The notes below the pieces were generated by a model that searched no databases, was not told the DNA's origin, and was given only the letters and a program-made list of their open reading frames with translations. From Rhodospirillales bacterium (GTDB lineage: Bacteria > Pseudomonadota > Alphaproteobacteria > Rhodospirillales > Defluviicoccaceae): a stretch of DNA of 39,511 bases. The position numbers and the translations under genes are program-made. Below are positions 1-8,073 of this stretch, piece after piece (the first letter of the stretch is position 1; each line of letters starts with the position of its first letter). The stretch lies in assembly GCA_007695045.1 (NCBI GenBank), contig REEP01000037.1, forward strand, positions 1 through 39,511, written 5' to 3'.

Positions 1-1234
1 CGAGCGTCTGAGCCGTGCCATCAATGGTCAGGCTGCATTGCGCCTTGTCTCCGACGACGCCGTACGCCTTGCCCATCGGGATGAACACGTCCGGGCCGAG
101 GGTCACGTCCGTCTCGGATGTGCTTTCCTGTCGGATGCGAACGGCGCACTCACTGCTCGCCGCAAGGATCACGGAGCCGGTCAGGGTAAGCTCGCGGGTG
201 CCGGCGGGAACGTCCAGGCACGACACGTTGAGCGGAACGTCCGCCTCCAGGTAGACCCGGTCCGGCTGCGCTCCGTAGTTCACGGCCAGGACTTCACAGT
301 CGATCTCACAGGTCCCGAACGCGAACAGGCCGTAGCTTCCGGGGCGGGTGGTCTGCACCGGTTCGGTGTACCGCCAACCGGAGGGGCGGCCCAACAAACC
401 GTTCGCCGCTGGCCAGGACTGGTAGTGGTCGATCCCGTCCTTGGACAGAACCTCCATGTAATACCACGTGTTCTCCGAGCCGCTAAGACCCCCAAGATTT
501 TGGTCGCCGGCGAACTCGCCACTGTCGTCGTACACGCGCCGTATCCAGCCGCCACCGGCGGTCAGGCCGAAGGAGACACCACTGGTGATCCCCCCTTCAT
601 GCGTCAGCCGGAAAGCGAGGCCCCGCGCGTGCTTGGTGCCGAATGATCCGAAGCGCACCTTCGCCAGGATGTGGATGTCGTTTGCCGAGACACCATCCCT
701 CGTGAAACCCTGCCGACCGCTGGCGTCCTTCCGCATCCGGAGGAACCCACCGGTGACCTGACGATACGTCACGTCAGCGGGGTCGATGATCGGAGAGTAG
801 CCGGCCGGGGTGCTGTCGTCCTCGGCGTCGAAGGGGTTTGGCAGGGGCACCTCGGCCCGGGGCGTCCCCGGCGTGGGGCTGGCCCCGGTGGCGAGCAAGT
901 GCGCGACCGTGTTGGCCACCTCCTGGTAGGGCTTCGGCAGAGCCCCGCCGGCGGTCCGCTCGAACCACGACAACTTCATCGGCGCGTGGGGCAGATTGTA
1001 GATGCCATCGCGAACCCACTTGACGCCGGGGGTGGCGCTGTCGATCACGGTGCCGCCGTTGTCGGGGAGGGAGGTGGTGGTGGCTGTGAAGGTGGCTGTG
1101 TGTGACCCCCGGGCCGCTATCGTGGTTCTGCTGCCCACAGCGGCCGGGCGTTTGCGCATTTCCGCATAAAAGGGGCCCTTGGTCGTTCTGCCCATGGACC
1201 CCAGCTGGCCGAGCCTCGGCGCAACACGGTTCAT
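1..1234 (-). CDS. Phage-like structural protein with a LamG-like domain, 3' end cut by window edge
   Basis: An open frame runs on the minus strand from ATG 1234 off the left edge, giving at least 411 residues (N-terminus MNRVAPRLGQL). The ATG overlaps the stop of the upstream gene in an ATGA (1234-1231), which suggests translational coupling and favours this start over ATG 1195. After a low-complexity N-terminal part rich in Thr, Gly and Pro, residues about 180-315 read like a concanavalin/LamG beta-sandwich, with alternating hydrophobic strands, many Trp/Tyr, and a closing GSYGLFAFG then a CEVLAVNYG strand. A second beta-rich segment follows, with regularly spaced Cys and Thr. Such domains are common in phage tail or virion-decoration proteins and in secreted adhesins. 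No signal peptide is visible, which favours a virion or intracellular protein. The family cannot be named, and the protein's own stop lies outside the window. Confidence 0.6.
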   Translation of the reverse strand, partial: MNRVAPRLGQLGSMGRTTKGPFYAEMRKRPAAVGSRTTIAARGSHTATFTATTTSLPDNGGTVIDSATPGVKWVRDGIYNLPHAPMKLSWFERTAGGALPKPYQEVANTVAHLLATGASPTPGTPRAEVPLPNPFDAEDDSTPAGYSPIIDPADVTYRQVTGGFLRMRKDASGRQGFTRDGVSANDIHILAKVRFGSFGTKHARGLAFRLTHEGGITSGVSFGLTAGGGWIRRVYDDSGEFAGDQNLGGLSGSENTWYYMEVLSKDGIDHYQSWPAANGLLGRPSGWRYTEPVQTTRPGSYGLFAFGTCEIDCEVLAVNYGAQPDRVYLEADVPLNVSCLDVPAGTRELTLTGSVILAASSECAVRIRQESTSETDVTLGPDVFIPMGKAYGVVGDKAQCSLTIDGTAQTL

Positions 1235-1521
1235 CGAGAGACAACCGCGATCTTATCGCCGAGATTCACATGAAAAAACTCGACACTTTCGCTTGCCAAG
1301 GGTATACTATTATGATCAGCTACTGGATTCGAACCAAAATTTATCCTACAATTAAAGTCGGCGAACAGGCGCACATAACTACCTGATACATTGCCTGAAC
1401 AGGCACTTGAGTCGGAAATGGGAACAATCTGACGATTGAGTTCATTGTGCGCCACTTGGACCGGTGTGCCCATTTTGTCATGGCCCACCCCAGCGTATTC
1501 CGTGATGTGAAGTTCAGCCAT
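1231..1521 (-). CDS. Small phage-associated structural protein (96 aa)
   Basis: This 96-residue protein begins MAELHITEYAGVGHDKMG and ends VNLGDKIAVVSR. The start ATG 1521 follows a GGAGG Shine-Dalgarno with 7-nt spacing. The pattern is typical of short proteins from Rhizobiales/Rhodospirillales prophage structural regions: an 'LHITEY' opening, then a beta-rich core ending in a pattern like RLFADFNCRINFG..P, then an 'E.F.V..GDKIAV' tail. I recall such proteins but cannot check them here. The base composition is lower in GC and more relaxed in codon use than the flanking chromosome, consistent with transfer. Its stop overlaps the start of the next gene (ATGA), so the two form an operon driven by the promoter at 1583-1611. 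The exact role is unknown; a capsid/tail accessory or head-decoration protein is the best guess. Confidence 0.6.
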   Translation of the reverse strand: MAELHITEYAGVGHDKMGTPVQVAHNELNRQIVPISDSSACSGNVSGSYVRLFADFNCRINFGSNPVADHNSIPLASESVEFFHVNLGDKIAVVSR

Positions 1522-1582
1522 TCGGCGGCCTCCGATTGCGGGAGATCTCTCGGGGATTTGAGGAGCTGTCGTGATAAAGGAG

Positions 1583-1611
1583 ATCATACCTAAACTTCGC
1601 CGATTTTGCAA
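1583..1611 (-). promoter_or_regulatory. Sigma70-type promoter of the phage-like gene pair
   Basis: On the minus strand a TTGCAA -35 box (1611-1606) is separated by exactly 17 bp from a TATGAT -10 box (1588-1583). Transcription would start near 1576, leaving a leader of about 55 nt before the 96-aa gene's ribosome site. This is one of the better consensus promoters in the window. No operator repeat is evident. Confidence 0.5.
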
Positions 1612-1710
1612 GACCAAATGCCTATTTCTGGCCGGGGTGAACCCATCACCCTTCTCAGCGCGCAAGAAGCCGGCATTGTGGAGCAGGCGGGCTTTGGCTA
1701 GCCTCAGAGC

Positions 1711-2721
1711 ATGGCCGATGCAGACCTGATGGCGGCAATGGTTCTGAAGGCGCCTGGAGAGGCGCTCGAGGCTTGCCGAATTCCCCGTCCGAAACCTGGG
1801 CCGGAGGAAGTGCTGGTCCAGGTCTCCGCCTGCGCCGTGTGCCGCACCGATCTGCATGTGATCGACGGCGACCTGGCACAGGTCAAACAACCGGTGGTGC
1901 CGGGTCACGAGATCGTCGGGCGGGTAGCGGCGGTCGGCGACGGCGTATCACGGCTCGCCTGCGGCGATCGGGTCGGCATCCCCTGGCTGGGCTGGACCTG
2001 CGGACGCTGCCGCTACTGCCGTTCCGACCAAGAGAATCTGTGCGAGCAGGCACGGTTCACCGGCTGCACGCTGGATGGCGGCTATGCCGAGTATACGGTT
2101 GCGGATGCTCGTTACTGTTTTCCGTTAAGCGACGACGAGCCCGATGCTGCCCTGGCACCGCTGCTGTGCGCCGGCCTGATCGGCTATCGCTGCCTGGTCG
2201 CTTGCGGTGACGCCGAGCGGCTCGGCCTCTATGGTTTCGGAGCAGCGGCGCACATCGTGGCGCAAGTGGCGCGGTTCCAAGGGCGCCGGGTGTTCGCTTT
2301 CACCCGGAGCGGTGATGCACCGGCGCAGGCATTTGCCCGGCGCCATGGTGCCGTGTGGGCCGGCGCATCTGACCAACCGCCGCCGGAAACTTTGGACGCA
2401 GCGATCCTCTTTGCTCCCGTCGGGGCGCTTGTCCCGCTGGCCCTGGCCGCGATCCGCCCCGGCGGCACTGTCGTTTGCGGCGGCATCCACATGAGTGACA
2501 TTCCCGCCTTCCCCTATGATCTGCTGTGGCGCGAAAAGCGCTTGGTTTCGGTGGCCAACCTGACCCGTCGCGACGGCGAGGCCTTCCTGGCCCTGGCACA
2601 GCAGGTCCCGGTCCGGACCGACATCGAGTTGTTCCCGCTCCGGGAGGCCAATACCGCTCTCGGCCGACTGCGCGCGGGCCACCTCACGGGAGCGGCGGTC
2701 CTGGTGCCGGGGAACGCGTGA
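1711..2721 (+). CDS. Zinc-dependent alcohol dehydrogenase (medium-chain family)
   Basis: This 336-residue protein is a cytoplasmic NAD(P)-dependent oxidoreductase of the zinc MDR family. It shows the catalytic-zinc cysteine in CAVCRTDLH, the GHE motif (VPGHEIVGRV), and a four-cysteine structural zinc lobe CGRCRYC..(7)..C. The third catalytic-zinc cysteine is in LLCAGLIGYR, followed by a Rossmann strand and glycine turn (LGLYGFGAAAH). These features match AdhP/AdhA-like alcohol dehydrogenases; the substrate cannot be told. ATG 1711 is used, but ATG 1729 and 1738 are also in frame and no strong ribosome site discriminates between them. The stop overlaps the GTG of the next gene (GTGA, 2718-2721), so the two are probably co-translated, although no functional link is obvious. 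Confidence 0.85.
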   Translation: MADADLMAAMVLKAPGEALEACRIPRPKPGPEEVLVQVSACAVCRTDLHVIDGDLAQVKQPVVPGHEIVGRVAAVGDGVSRLACGDRVGIPWLGWTCGRCRYCRSDQENLCEQARFTGCTLDGGYAEYTVADARYCFPLSDDEPDAALAPLLCAGLIGYRCLVACGDAERLGLYGFGAAAHIVAQVARFQGRRVFAFTRSGDAPAQAFARRHGAVWAGASDQPPPETLDAAILFAPVGALVPLALAAIRPGGTVVCGGIHMSDIPAFPYDLLWREKRLVSVANLTRRDGEAFLALAQQVPVRTDIELFPLREANTALGRLRAGHLTGAAVLVPGNA

Positions 2722-3722
2722 CGACGCCGCCCGGTTCGAACGTCTGGGTGGTGGCCGACGGACGCCCCGGCAACCGCAGTCAATGCCTCGGCGTCGCCGA
2801 AGCATTGGGGTTGCCGTTTCGCAAGATCGAGGTCGCGTATTCGGCCCTAGCCGCGCTGCCCGACCTCATCCTTGGGTCCTCGTTGTTGGGCATCACTGCC
2901 GGGACGCGCCGTGATCTCAACCCGCCTTGGCCCGGCGTGGTCATCGGCGCTGGCCGGCGTTCAGCGCCCATCGTGCGTGCCCTACGGCGACGGAGCCGCG
3001 GTCGGACCTTTGCCGTCCAATTGATGGACCCGGGCAGCCACCGCGGGGCATTCGATATGCTGGTGGTGCCCGCGCATGACCGGCTCGCGGACCGACCCAA
3101 TCTGCTCGTCACGACGGGGCCACCCCACCGCATTTCGGAGACGTCCCTGGGCGCCGCCCGCGAGCTTTGGGCGGCACGCCTTGAGTCGTTGCCGCCCCCC
3201 CGCATCGCTGTGCTGGTGGGCGGCACGACGCGTCACACGGTGTTCACCCCGGCGATGGCACGGGATCTCGGGCGCGCGGTTTCGGCCATGGCGCAAACGA
3301 CGCCAGGATCGCTGATGATCTCCACGAGCCGGCGAACCGGTGCGGCGGCATCAGCGCTGTTCGCCGAGATCGGCGCACCTCACCACGGCTTTCGCTGGGG
3401 CGATCCGTCCGACAACCCGTACCTCGGTTATCTCGCCATGGCCGATGCCGTGATTGTGACCGGCGATTCGGCCTCGATGTGCGCCGAAGCCTGTGCCACG
3501 GGGGCGCCGGTATACATCTATGCCCCGGACGGCCTCGCCACAGACAAACTCAAGCACATGCATCGAGCCTTGTATGCCGGCGGTTATGCCCGGCCGCTGA
3601 TCGACCGCCTGGAGCACTGGCAACATCCTCCGCTCCGGCCGGCCGATGATGTGGCGGCGGAAATCCGTCGCCGCTGCCCGGCGCTGCCGTGGGCCGACAC
3701 GCCAACACCAACAGCACCGTAG
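2718..3722 (+). CDS. ELM1/GtrOC1-family putative glycosyltransferase-like protein
   Basis: Translation from GTG 2718 gives 334 residues beginning VTTPPGSNVWVVADGRPGNR; the GTG overlaps the dehydrogenase stop. The protein matches the 'mitochondrial fission ELM1' family: an early VVADGRPGN..Q..G motif, GVVIGAGRRSAP, the central IAVLVGGTTRH, and the late VTGDSASMCAEACATGAPVY segment, which resembles the donor-nucleotide loop of GT-B glycosyltransferases. In plants ELM1 acts in mitochondrial fission; in alphaproteobacteria its function is not settled and a sugar-transfer role is inferred from fold. The next genes are a methyltransferase and a GT9 enzyme, which loosely supports an envelope-glycan context. 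Confidence 0.8.
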   Translation: MTTPPGSNVWVVADGRPGNRSQCLGVAEALGLPFRKIEVAYSALAALPDLILGSSLLGITAGTRRDLNPPWPGVVIGAGRRSAPIVRALRRRSRGRTFAVQLMDPGSHRGAFDMLVVPAHDRLADRPNLLVTTGPPHRISETSLGAARELWAARLESLPPPRIAVLVGGTTRHTVFTPAMARDLGRAVSAMAQTTPGSLMISTSRRTGAAASALFAEIGAPHHGFRWGDPSDNPYLGYLAMADAVIVTGDSASMCAEACATGAPVYIYAPDGLATDKLKHMHRALYAGGYARPLIDRLEHWQHPPLRPADDVAAEIRRRCPALPWADTPTPTAP

Positions 3723-3733
3723 GACTTGGCCCA

Positions 3734-4414
3734 ATGTCCACACGCACCATTGCTTTGGACGATGCGCTCCATGCATACCTGCTTCGGATTTCCGTGCGGG
3801 AACCCGACGTGCTGCGCCGTCTTCGCGAGGAAACCGCACAGCTGCCGCAACGTAACATGCAAATCGCGCCGGAACAGGGGCAGTTCATGGCACTTCTGGT
3901 GCGCCTCACATGCACCAGTCGCATCCTGGAGATCGGCACCTTCACCGGGTACAGCGCACTGGTCATGGCCGGAGCACTGCCACCGGGCGGCCGGCTGCTC
4001 ACCTGCGATGTCAGCGAAACCTGGACGGCCGTGGCCCGGCGCTATTGGGCCGAGGCCGGGGTCGCGGACCGTATCGACCTGCGCCTGGGCCCGGCCATGG
4101 CAACGCTGGACGCACTGCTGGCCGACCGCGCATCCCAGCCTTTCGACCTCGCCTTCATCGACGCCGACAAGGAAGGATATCCAGGCTATTTCGAGCGGTG
4201 CCTGGCCCTGCTGCGGCCGGGCGGCGTCATCTGTGTGGATAATGTGCTGTGGGGTGGACGGGTGGCCGATCCCTCGAACGAGGACCCCGATACGGTTTCG
4301 ATCCGAGCGTTCAACGAAGCGTTGTGCGGTGATTCGCGCATCGATTTGAGCCTGCTTCCCATCGGCGACGGCCTCACCCTGGCACGGAAACGGTCAGCCG
4401 ACGCAGACCTCTGA
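3734..4414 (+). CDS. Class I SAM-dependent O-methyltransferase (CCoAOMT/catechol type)
   Basis: From ATG 3734 (N-terminus MSTRTIALDDALHAYL) the product is 226 residues, the usual size for bacterial caffeoyl-CoA/catechol O-methyltransferase-like enzymes. The family signature is clear: PEQGQFMALL, the SAM-binding ILEIGTFTGYSAL, the acidic residue in LLTCDVSE, the metal-binding DLAFIDADKEGY (DADK), and VCVDNVLWGG-like ICVDNVLWGGRV. It should transfer methyl from S-adenosylmethionine to a catechol-like or polyphenolic hydroxyl in the cytoplasm, using a divalent metal. An AGGA lies 9 nt before this ATG, and an in-frame upstream ATG at 3689 overlaps the previous gene. It sits 11 nt after the ELM1-like gene, probably in the same transcript. 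The substrate is unknown. Confidence 0.88.
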   Translation: MSTRTIALDDALHAYLLRISVREPDVLRRLREETAQLPQRNMQIAPEQGQFMALLVRLTCTSRILEIGTFTGYSALVMAGALPPGGRLLTCDVSETWTAVARRYWAEAGVADRIDLRLGPAMATLDALLADRASQPFDLAFIDADKEGYPGYFERCLALLRPGGVICVDNVLWGGRVADPSNEDPDTVSIRAFNEALCGDSRIDLSLLPIGDGLTLARKRSADADL

Positions 4415-4675
4415 AACATCGCCCAATCCGCCCATGCGCCGGAGGCGATCAAGCGGCGCTCCGAGACCAAGGCGGCCCACACCGGCACCAACACCCGTCA
4501 CAACGAAGAGTTGGAGATTGATGTTACAGGCCTTACCCTGCGCTCCGTTCCATCGATCTGTCCTGGCCTCGTCCGGGCGCAGTGGATCGGCGGGCATCCT
4601 GTTTCACCGGCCACTCCGGCTGTCTCGCCGATGGCGTTGATCTCGAACCACCCGCGGACACGCGGTCCGGATTCC

Positions 4676-5662
4676 ATGAAGATCCTTTTTGTGACCTCCA
4701 CCCGAATCGGCGACGTGGTCCTCTCGTCAGGCCTGTTGCAGTGGCTCTGCTCCACCTACCCGCATGCCCGGCTGACGGTGGCTTGCGGCCCTCTTGTCAC
4801 GTCGCTGTTCGAGGCACATCCGCAGGTGGATCGCGTTATCGCCGTCAGCAAGCGCCGGTTTGCTGGCCACTGGTACAAACTATGGTCCGATGTTGTCGGA
4901 AGGCGCTGGGATAAGGTGGTCGACCTCAGGCGATCGCTGCTGCCCTGGATGGTACGGGCCAACGCCCGCCACTCAATCCCCCATCCGCGGCCGGGCCAGC
5001 ACCGGGTCCGTCTCATCGCGGCGACCCTCGGCCTTGATCCGCCACCATCACCCTGCATCTGGATCAGTGCGGACGACCAAGCGCGGGCTGCCGAGATTCT
5101 GGCGGGCGGTGACGGGCCGATGCTGGCCGTGGCACCCACGGCAAACTGGGCGGGTAAGATCTGGCCGGCGGAGCGCTTCGCCGAGTTGGTGCGGCGCCTG
5201 ACCGGGCCGAACGGCCGGCTTGCCGGAGCGCGCATCTTCGTCACCGCCGGTCCCACCGAGGAGGCGATGGCGCGGCCGTTCCTGGATGGCGTTCCGGCAG
5301 ACCGGCTGATCGCCCGCATCGGACTGGAACTTCCCGCCGTGGCCGCGGTGTTCCAACGCTGCCGCCTTTTCGTCGGCAACGATTCCGGCCTGATGCATCT
5401 GGCCGCGGCCGCCGGCACGCCCACGGTCGGCCTATTCGGCCCAACCCGGGATGAACTGTACGCCCCCTGGGGGCCGCATTGCCGGGTGGTTCGCACGCCG
5501 GAGAGTGTCGAAGCGTTGACCCGTCATCCCGGCTACCACCATCGCACCACCGGCAGCCTGATGGGCAGCCTGACCGTCGATGCGGTGGTGCGCACGGCAG
5601 ACGACCTCCTGGACGCCACGACGACGGCGCTCCCGCCCGACAAGCCGGCATTGCTCGCCTGA
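4676..5662 (+). CDS. Glycosyltransferase family 9 (heptosyltransferase-like)
   Basis: From ATG 4676 (MKILFVTSTRIGDVVLSSGL) the protein has 328 residues. The opening strand with TRIGDVVLS and the C-terminal donor-site motif FVGNDSGLMHLAAAAGTPTV followed by GLFGPT are hallmarks of GT9 enzymes, which add heptose or related sugars to the LPS inner core from ADP- or GDP-linked donors at the cytoplasmic membrane face. AVAPTANWAGKIWPAERFA is the matching central motif. The frame stays open upstream to about 4511, but that extension has no family resemblance and the ribosome site is weak either way. A 261-bp spacer separates it from the methyltransferase. The gene converges with mnmA with only 6 bp between stops. 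Confidence 0.85.
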   Translation: MKILFVTSTRIGDVVLSSGLLQWLCSTYPHARLTVACGPLVTSLFEAHPQVDRVIAVSKRRFAGHWYKLWSDVVGRRWDKVVDLRRSLLPWMVRANARHSIPHPRPGQHRVRLIAATLGLDPPPSPCIWISADDQARAAEILAGGDGPMLAVAPTANWAGKIWPAERFAELVRRLTGPNGRLAGARIFVTAGPTEEAMARPFLDGVPADRLIARIGLELPAVAAVFQRCRLFVGNDSGLMHLAAAAGTPTVGLFGPTRDELYAPWGPHCRVVRTPESVEALTRHPGYHHRTTGSLMGSLTVDAVVRTADDLLDATTTALPPDKPALLA

Positions 5663-5685
5663 GCGACGTCAGGAGAGGACGTCGC
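5663..5685. terminator. Hairpin between convergent glycosyltransferase and mnmA genes
   Basis: A perfect 8-bp inverted repeat GCGACGTC / GACGTCGC (5663-5670 and 5678-5685) encloses a 7-nt loop, starting one base after the GT9 stop and covering the mnmA stop (5669-5671). There is no strong T-tract. Placed between convergent ends, it is a reasonable bidirectional terminator or 3'-end stabiliser. Confidence 0.5.
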
Positions 5686-6829
5686 GGGCGATCCAGCCAC
5701 CACCCAGGAGCCGGTCACCTCGGTACAAAACCCCAGCCTGACCGGGAGCGACCGCCGCCTGCGGCGTATCCAGCACAACCTCGGCACCGCCGTCGTGCCG
5801 CCCGTAGACTGTGGCCGGTGTGGCCGGACGGGTCGAGCGCACCTTGATGTCCAGGCGCAGCCCAGCGGCAGGAAGTTCTTCGGCCCCGAGCCAGTTTACG
5901 TCGCGCAGATTGAAGCGCTCCGTCAATAGGGCGCTCTCGGGCCCCACCACCACCTGGCGCCGGTTCGGGTCCAGTCGCACGACGAAAAGCGGGTATCCCG
6001 CCGCAACGCCAAGACCGCGCCGCTGGCCCACCGTGAAGTGGGCAATGCCGTCGTGCCGCCCCACCACCCGACCGTCCAGGTCCACGATTTCGCCCGGTTC
6101 CAGTGCGCCCGGCCGCAGCCGTTCCACCACCCGGGCATATCCGCCGGTGGGCACGAAGCAGATGTCCTGACTGTCGGCCTTGTCAGCCACCGGCAGACTA
6201 AAGCGGCTGGCGACCTGCCGGGTCACGTCCTTGCCGAGTTCGCCCAACGGAAAACGCAGAAGACCCAGCTGCGCGCGCGTGGTCGCGAACAGGAAATAAC
6301 TCTGATCGCGGACGACATCGGCCCCCTTGAGCAGGATCGGGCCGTCATCGCCCGGCCGTCGCCGGACATAGTGACCGGTCGCCAGCGCCGCCGCGCCGAG
6401 GTCGCGTGCGGTATCCAGCAGATCGCGGAACTTCACGGTCCGGTTGCAGAGAACGCAGGGCACAGGCGTTTCCCCGGCGCGGTACGCGTCGGCGAACGGC
6501 TCCATCACCTCGGTGCGGAAGCGAGCCTCGTAGTCGAGCACGTAGTGGGGGATGCCGAGCGCTTCGGCGACCTGCCGCGCGTCGTAGATGTCCTGCCCGG
6601 CACAACAGCTTTTGCCCCCCGTCCTTACCGGTGGGCTCGCGGCGCCATGGTCGTACAGTTGCAGGGTGATGCCGACCACGTCGTAGCCGGCTGCGACCAG
6701 CAATGCCGCCGTCGCCGACGAATCGACCCCGCCGGACATGGCCACCACCACCCGGTGACCCCCGGAAGGGCCGGGCAGCGCCATGTCGGCAGCCGGCCTC
6801 CAGCCAATGTCTTCAAGAAGTGCGTTCAT
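5669..6829 (-). CDS. mnmA: tRNA-specific 2-thiouridylase MnmA
   Basis: MnmA activates uridine 34 of Lys, Glu and Gln tRNAs with ATP and inserts sulfur from the IscS persulfide relay to give s2U34. Visible hallmarks are the PP-loop [18 protein letters not shown], the first catalytic cysteine in [11 protein letters not shown], the ATGHYVR motif, the second cysteine in [11 protein letters not shown], and [11 protein letters not shown] plus a C-terminal beta-barrel. ATG 6829 gives 386 residues, close to the family norm. A GTG at 6889 overlaps the tenA stop (GTGA) and would add 20 residues, so it is a serious alternative; ATG 6838 is a third. It is the last gene of the cysE-iscR-desulfurase-fdx-tenA series, which places a sulfur acceptor directly behind its donors. 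Confidence 0.95.
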   Translation of the reverse strand: MNALLEDIGWRPAADMALPGPSGGHRVVVAMSGGVDSSATAALLVAAGYDVVGITLQLYDHGAASPPVRTGGKSCCAGQDIYDARQVAEALGIPHYVLDYEARFRTEVMEPFADAYRAGETPVPCVLCNRTVKFRDLLDTARDLGAAALATGHYVRRRPGDDGPILLKGADVVRDQSYFLFATTRAQLGLLRFPLGELGKDVTRQVASRFSLPVADKADSQDICFVPTGGYARVVERLRPGALEPGEIVDLDGRVVGRHDGIAHFTVGQRRGLGVAAGYPLFVVRLDPNRRQVVVGPESALLTERFNLRDVNWLGAEELPAAGLRLDIKVRSTRPATPATVYGRHDGGAEVVLDTPQAAVAPGQAGVLYRGDRLLGGGWIARDVLS

Positions 6830-6885
6830 TCCGTCCATACATATCGCCGAGTCGCGGCATTCGGGCAATCGATCCGGCGCCGGCC

Positions 6886-7563
6886 TCACGACGCCGCGTC
6901 CAACCCCATCTGCCAGAAGGCGGTTTCCAACCGCGTGGCTTGGCGGAAGGTGACGGTCAGCGCGGTCAAGCGCTGAGGGCTGCCGCGCCGGACCATCAGC
7001 CGGTCCATGTGTGCCACATGCTCCGCCGCCACGTCCTGATAATCGGCACCGGCGTAGGTATCGATCCAGGCGGCGTAAGCGTTGCCGTCGCGCCTGGTCG
7101 ACGGGTCGGCGGTCAACCGCCGTCCGATCTCGGCGTAACCCACGATGCAGGGTGCCAAGGCCACTGCCAAGTCCAGAAGATCGCCAGCCAGACCCCGTTC
7201 CAGCACGTAGCGGGTATAGGCCATGGTCGCATCCGCCTCTGGCGCTGCGGCCATGTCGGCTTCCTCAAGGCCCCAGCCGCGGCAGTACCCCACATGCAAC
7301 GCCATCTCCTGGCCGACCATTGCATTGAGGCCCGCCGCGGCATGACGAATATCGTCGAGCGTTTCGCCCTTGAATGCCGCCAAGCCATAGGCCCGCGCGA
7401 AATGGATCAGGAACAGGTAGTCCTGGACTAGGTAGTGCCGGAACCCTGCTTCGGGCAAACTCCCGTCGGCAACGGCCTGCACGAACGGGTGCGCCACATA
7501 AGCCTGCCATTCCGTCACGGCAGCGTCCTTCAGACGCTCAAAAAGGGTTTTGCCGGCCGGCAC
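6886..7563 (-). CDS. tenA: TenA-family thiaminase II / aminopyrimidine aminohydrolase
   Basis: This 225-residue, all-helical protein matches TenA, which hydrolyses aminopyrimidine breakdown products of thiamine for salvage. The family's key residues are present: Asp48 in YLVQDYLFL, the nucleophilic Cys139 in [12 protein letters not shown], and Glu213 in [11 protein letters not shown] near the C-terminus. The start is GTG 7563, one base after the fdx stop, with a GGCGGAAG ribosome site inside the fdx end. The stop overlaps a possible GTG start of mnmA. Thiamine synthesis also draws sulfur from IscS in many bacteria, so its place among sulfur-transfer genes may be functional, but that is inference. 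Confidence 0.88.
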   Translation of the reverse strand: MPAGKTLFERLKDAAVTEWQAYVAHPFVQAVADGSLPEAGFRHYLVQDYLFLIHFARAYGLAAFKGETLDDIRHAAAGLNAMVGQEMALHVGYCRGWGLEEADMAAAPEADATMAYTRYVLERGLAGDLLDLAVALAPCIVGYAEIGRRLTADPSTRRDGNAYAAWIDTYAGADYQDVAAEHVAHMDRLMVRRGSPQRLTALTVTFRQATRLETAFWQMGLDAAS

Positions 7564-7564
7564 T

Positions 7565-7903
7565 CTAACTTCCGCCCATCATGTTGTGAGTTCCCGACGG
7601 CAGCACGACCGTCAGCCCGTCCAGGTCCTCGGTCATGCGTATCTGGCAGCCGAGGCGCGATGTCGGGGTAAGGCCGAAGGCCAAGTCGAGCATATCCTCT
7701 TCCTCCTCCGACGGTTCGTCGAGGCGCTCATACCACTCCGGGTCGACGATCACATGGCAGGTCGAACAGGCGAGCGATCCCTCGCACGCCCCCTCGATAT
7801 CCACATCATTGAGGTGGGCGATCTCCAAAACGGACATGCCGAGCGGTGCGTCCACATCTTTACGTTGCGATCCGTCCGGGGATACGAAGGTCATCTTGGG
7901 CAT
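7565..7903 (-). CDS. fdx: [2Fe-2S] ferredoxin, adrenodoxin/Isc type
   Basis: From ATG 7903 ([11 protein letters not shown]) the product is 112 residues with the vertebrate-type ligand pattern C40-x5-C46-x2-C49-x36-C86 ([12 protein letters not shown] then LGC). It also has the acidic patch [12 protein letters not shown] that docks redox partners, and the C-terminal tail [13 protein letters not shown] of Isc ferredoxins. Such Fdx proteins supply electrons to IscS/IscU during cluster assembly, usually as the last gene of iscSUA-hscBA-fdx. Here it follows iscS across a 160-bp repeat-filled spacer with no scaffold or chaperone gene. A TTG at 7936 in the repeat would extend it by 11 residues; ATG 7903 fits the family better. 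Confidence 0.92.
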   Translation of the reverse strand: MPKMTFVSPDGSQRKDVDAPLGMSVLEIAHLNDVDIEGACEGSLACSTCHVIVDPEWYERLDEPSEEEEDMLDLAFGLTPTSRLGCQIRMTEDLDGLTVVLPSGTHNMMGGS

Positions 7904-7921
7904 GGTTGTCGTGCTTTCCCT

Positions 7922-8073
7922 TTCTGGCTCGTTCAAGTTCTGGCTCGTTCAAGTGATGACCTGAGTGGTCAACGCGATCGGTGAGGTGATCGGTGAGGCC
8001 GGTGGCAGGGCGCGCCCGCTTCGCGCGGTCCCATGTCTCACTTGGGCGTCTCACTTGGGCGTGTCACATGGGC
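7922..8073. repeat. Cluster of three unrelated short tandem duplications between iscS and fdx
   Basis: Three tandem arrays fill most of the iscS-fdx spacer. A 16-bp unit (TTCTGGCTCGTTCAAG) is present twice without mismatch at 7922-7937 and 7938-7953. An 11-bp unit (GATCGGTGAGG, 12-bp period) is present at 7976-7986 and 7988-7998. A 13-bp unit (GTCTCACTTGGGC) is present at 8035-8047 and 8048-8060, with a third copy at 8061-8073 carrying two mismatches that holds the iscS stop codon (8064-8066). Units differ in sequence and period, so this is repeated local slippage or repair scarring rather than one satellite. Confidence 0.9.

Noticed and set aside
7860-8054. 64-residue open frame through the iscS-fdx tandem repeats, as a remnant of iscU or iscA
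   Set aside because: The translation follows from the repeats and shows none of the IscU (cluster cysteines) or IscA (CxC) motifs.
7922-8073. CRISPR-like array
   Set aside because: The repeats are tandem, different in unit and period, and lack unique spacers.
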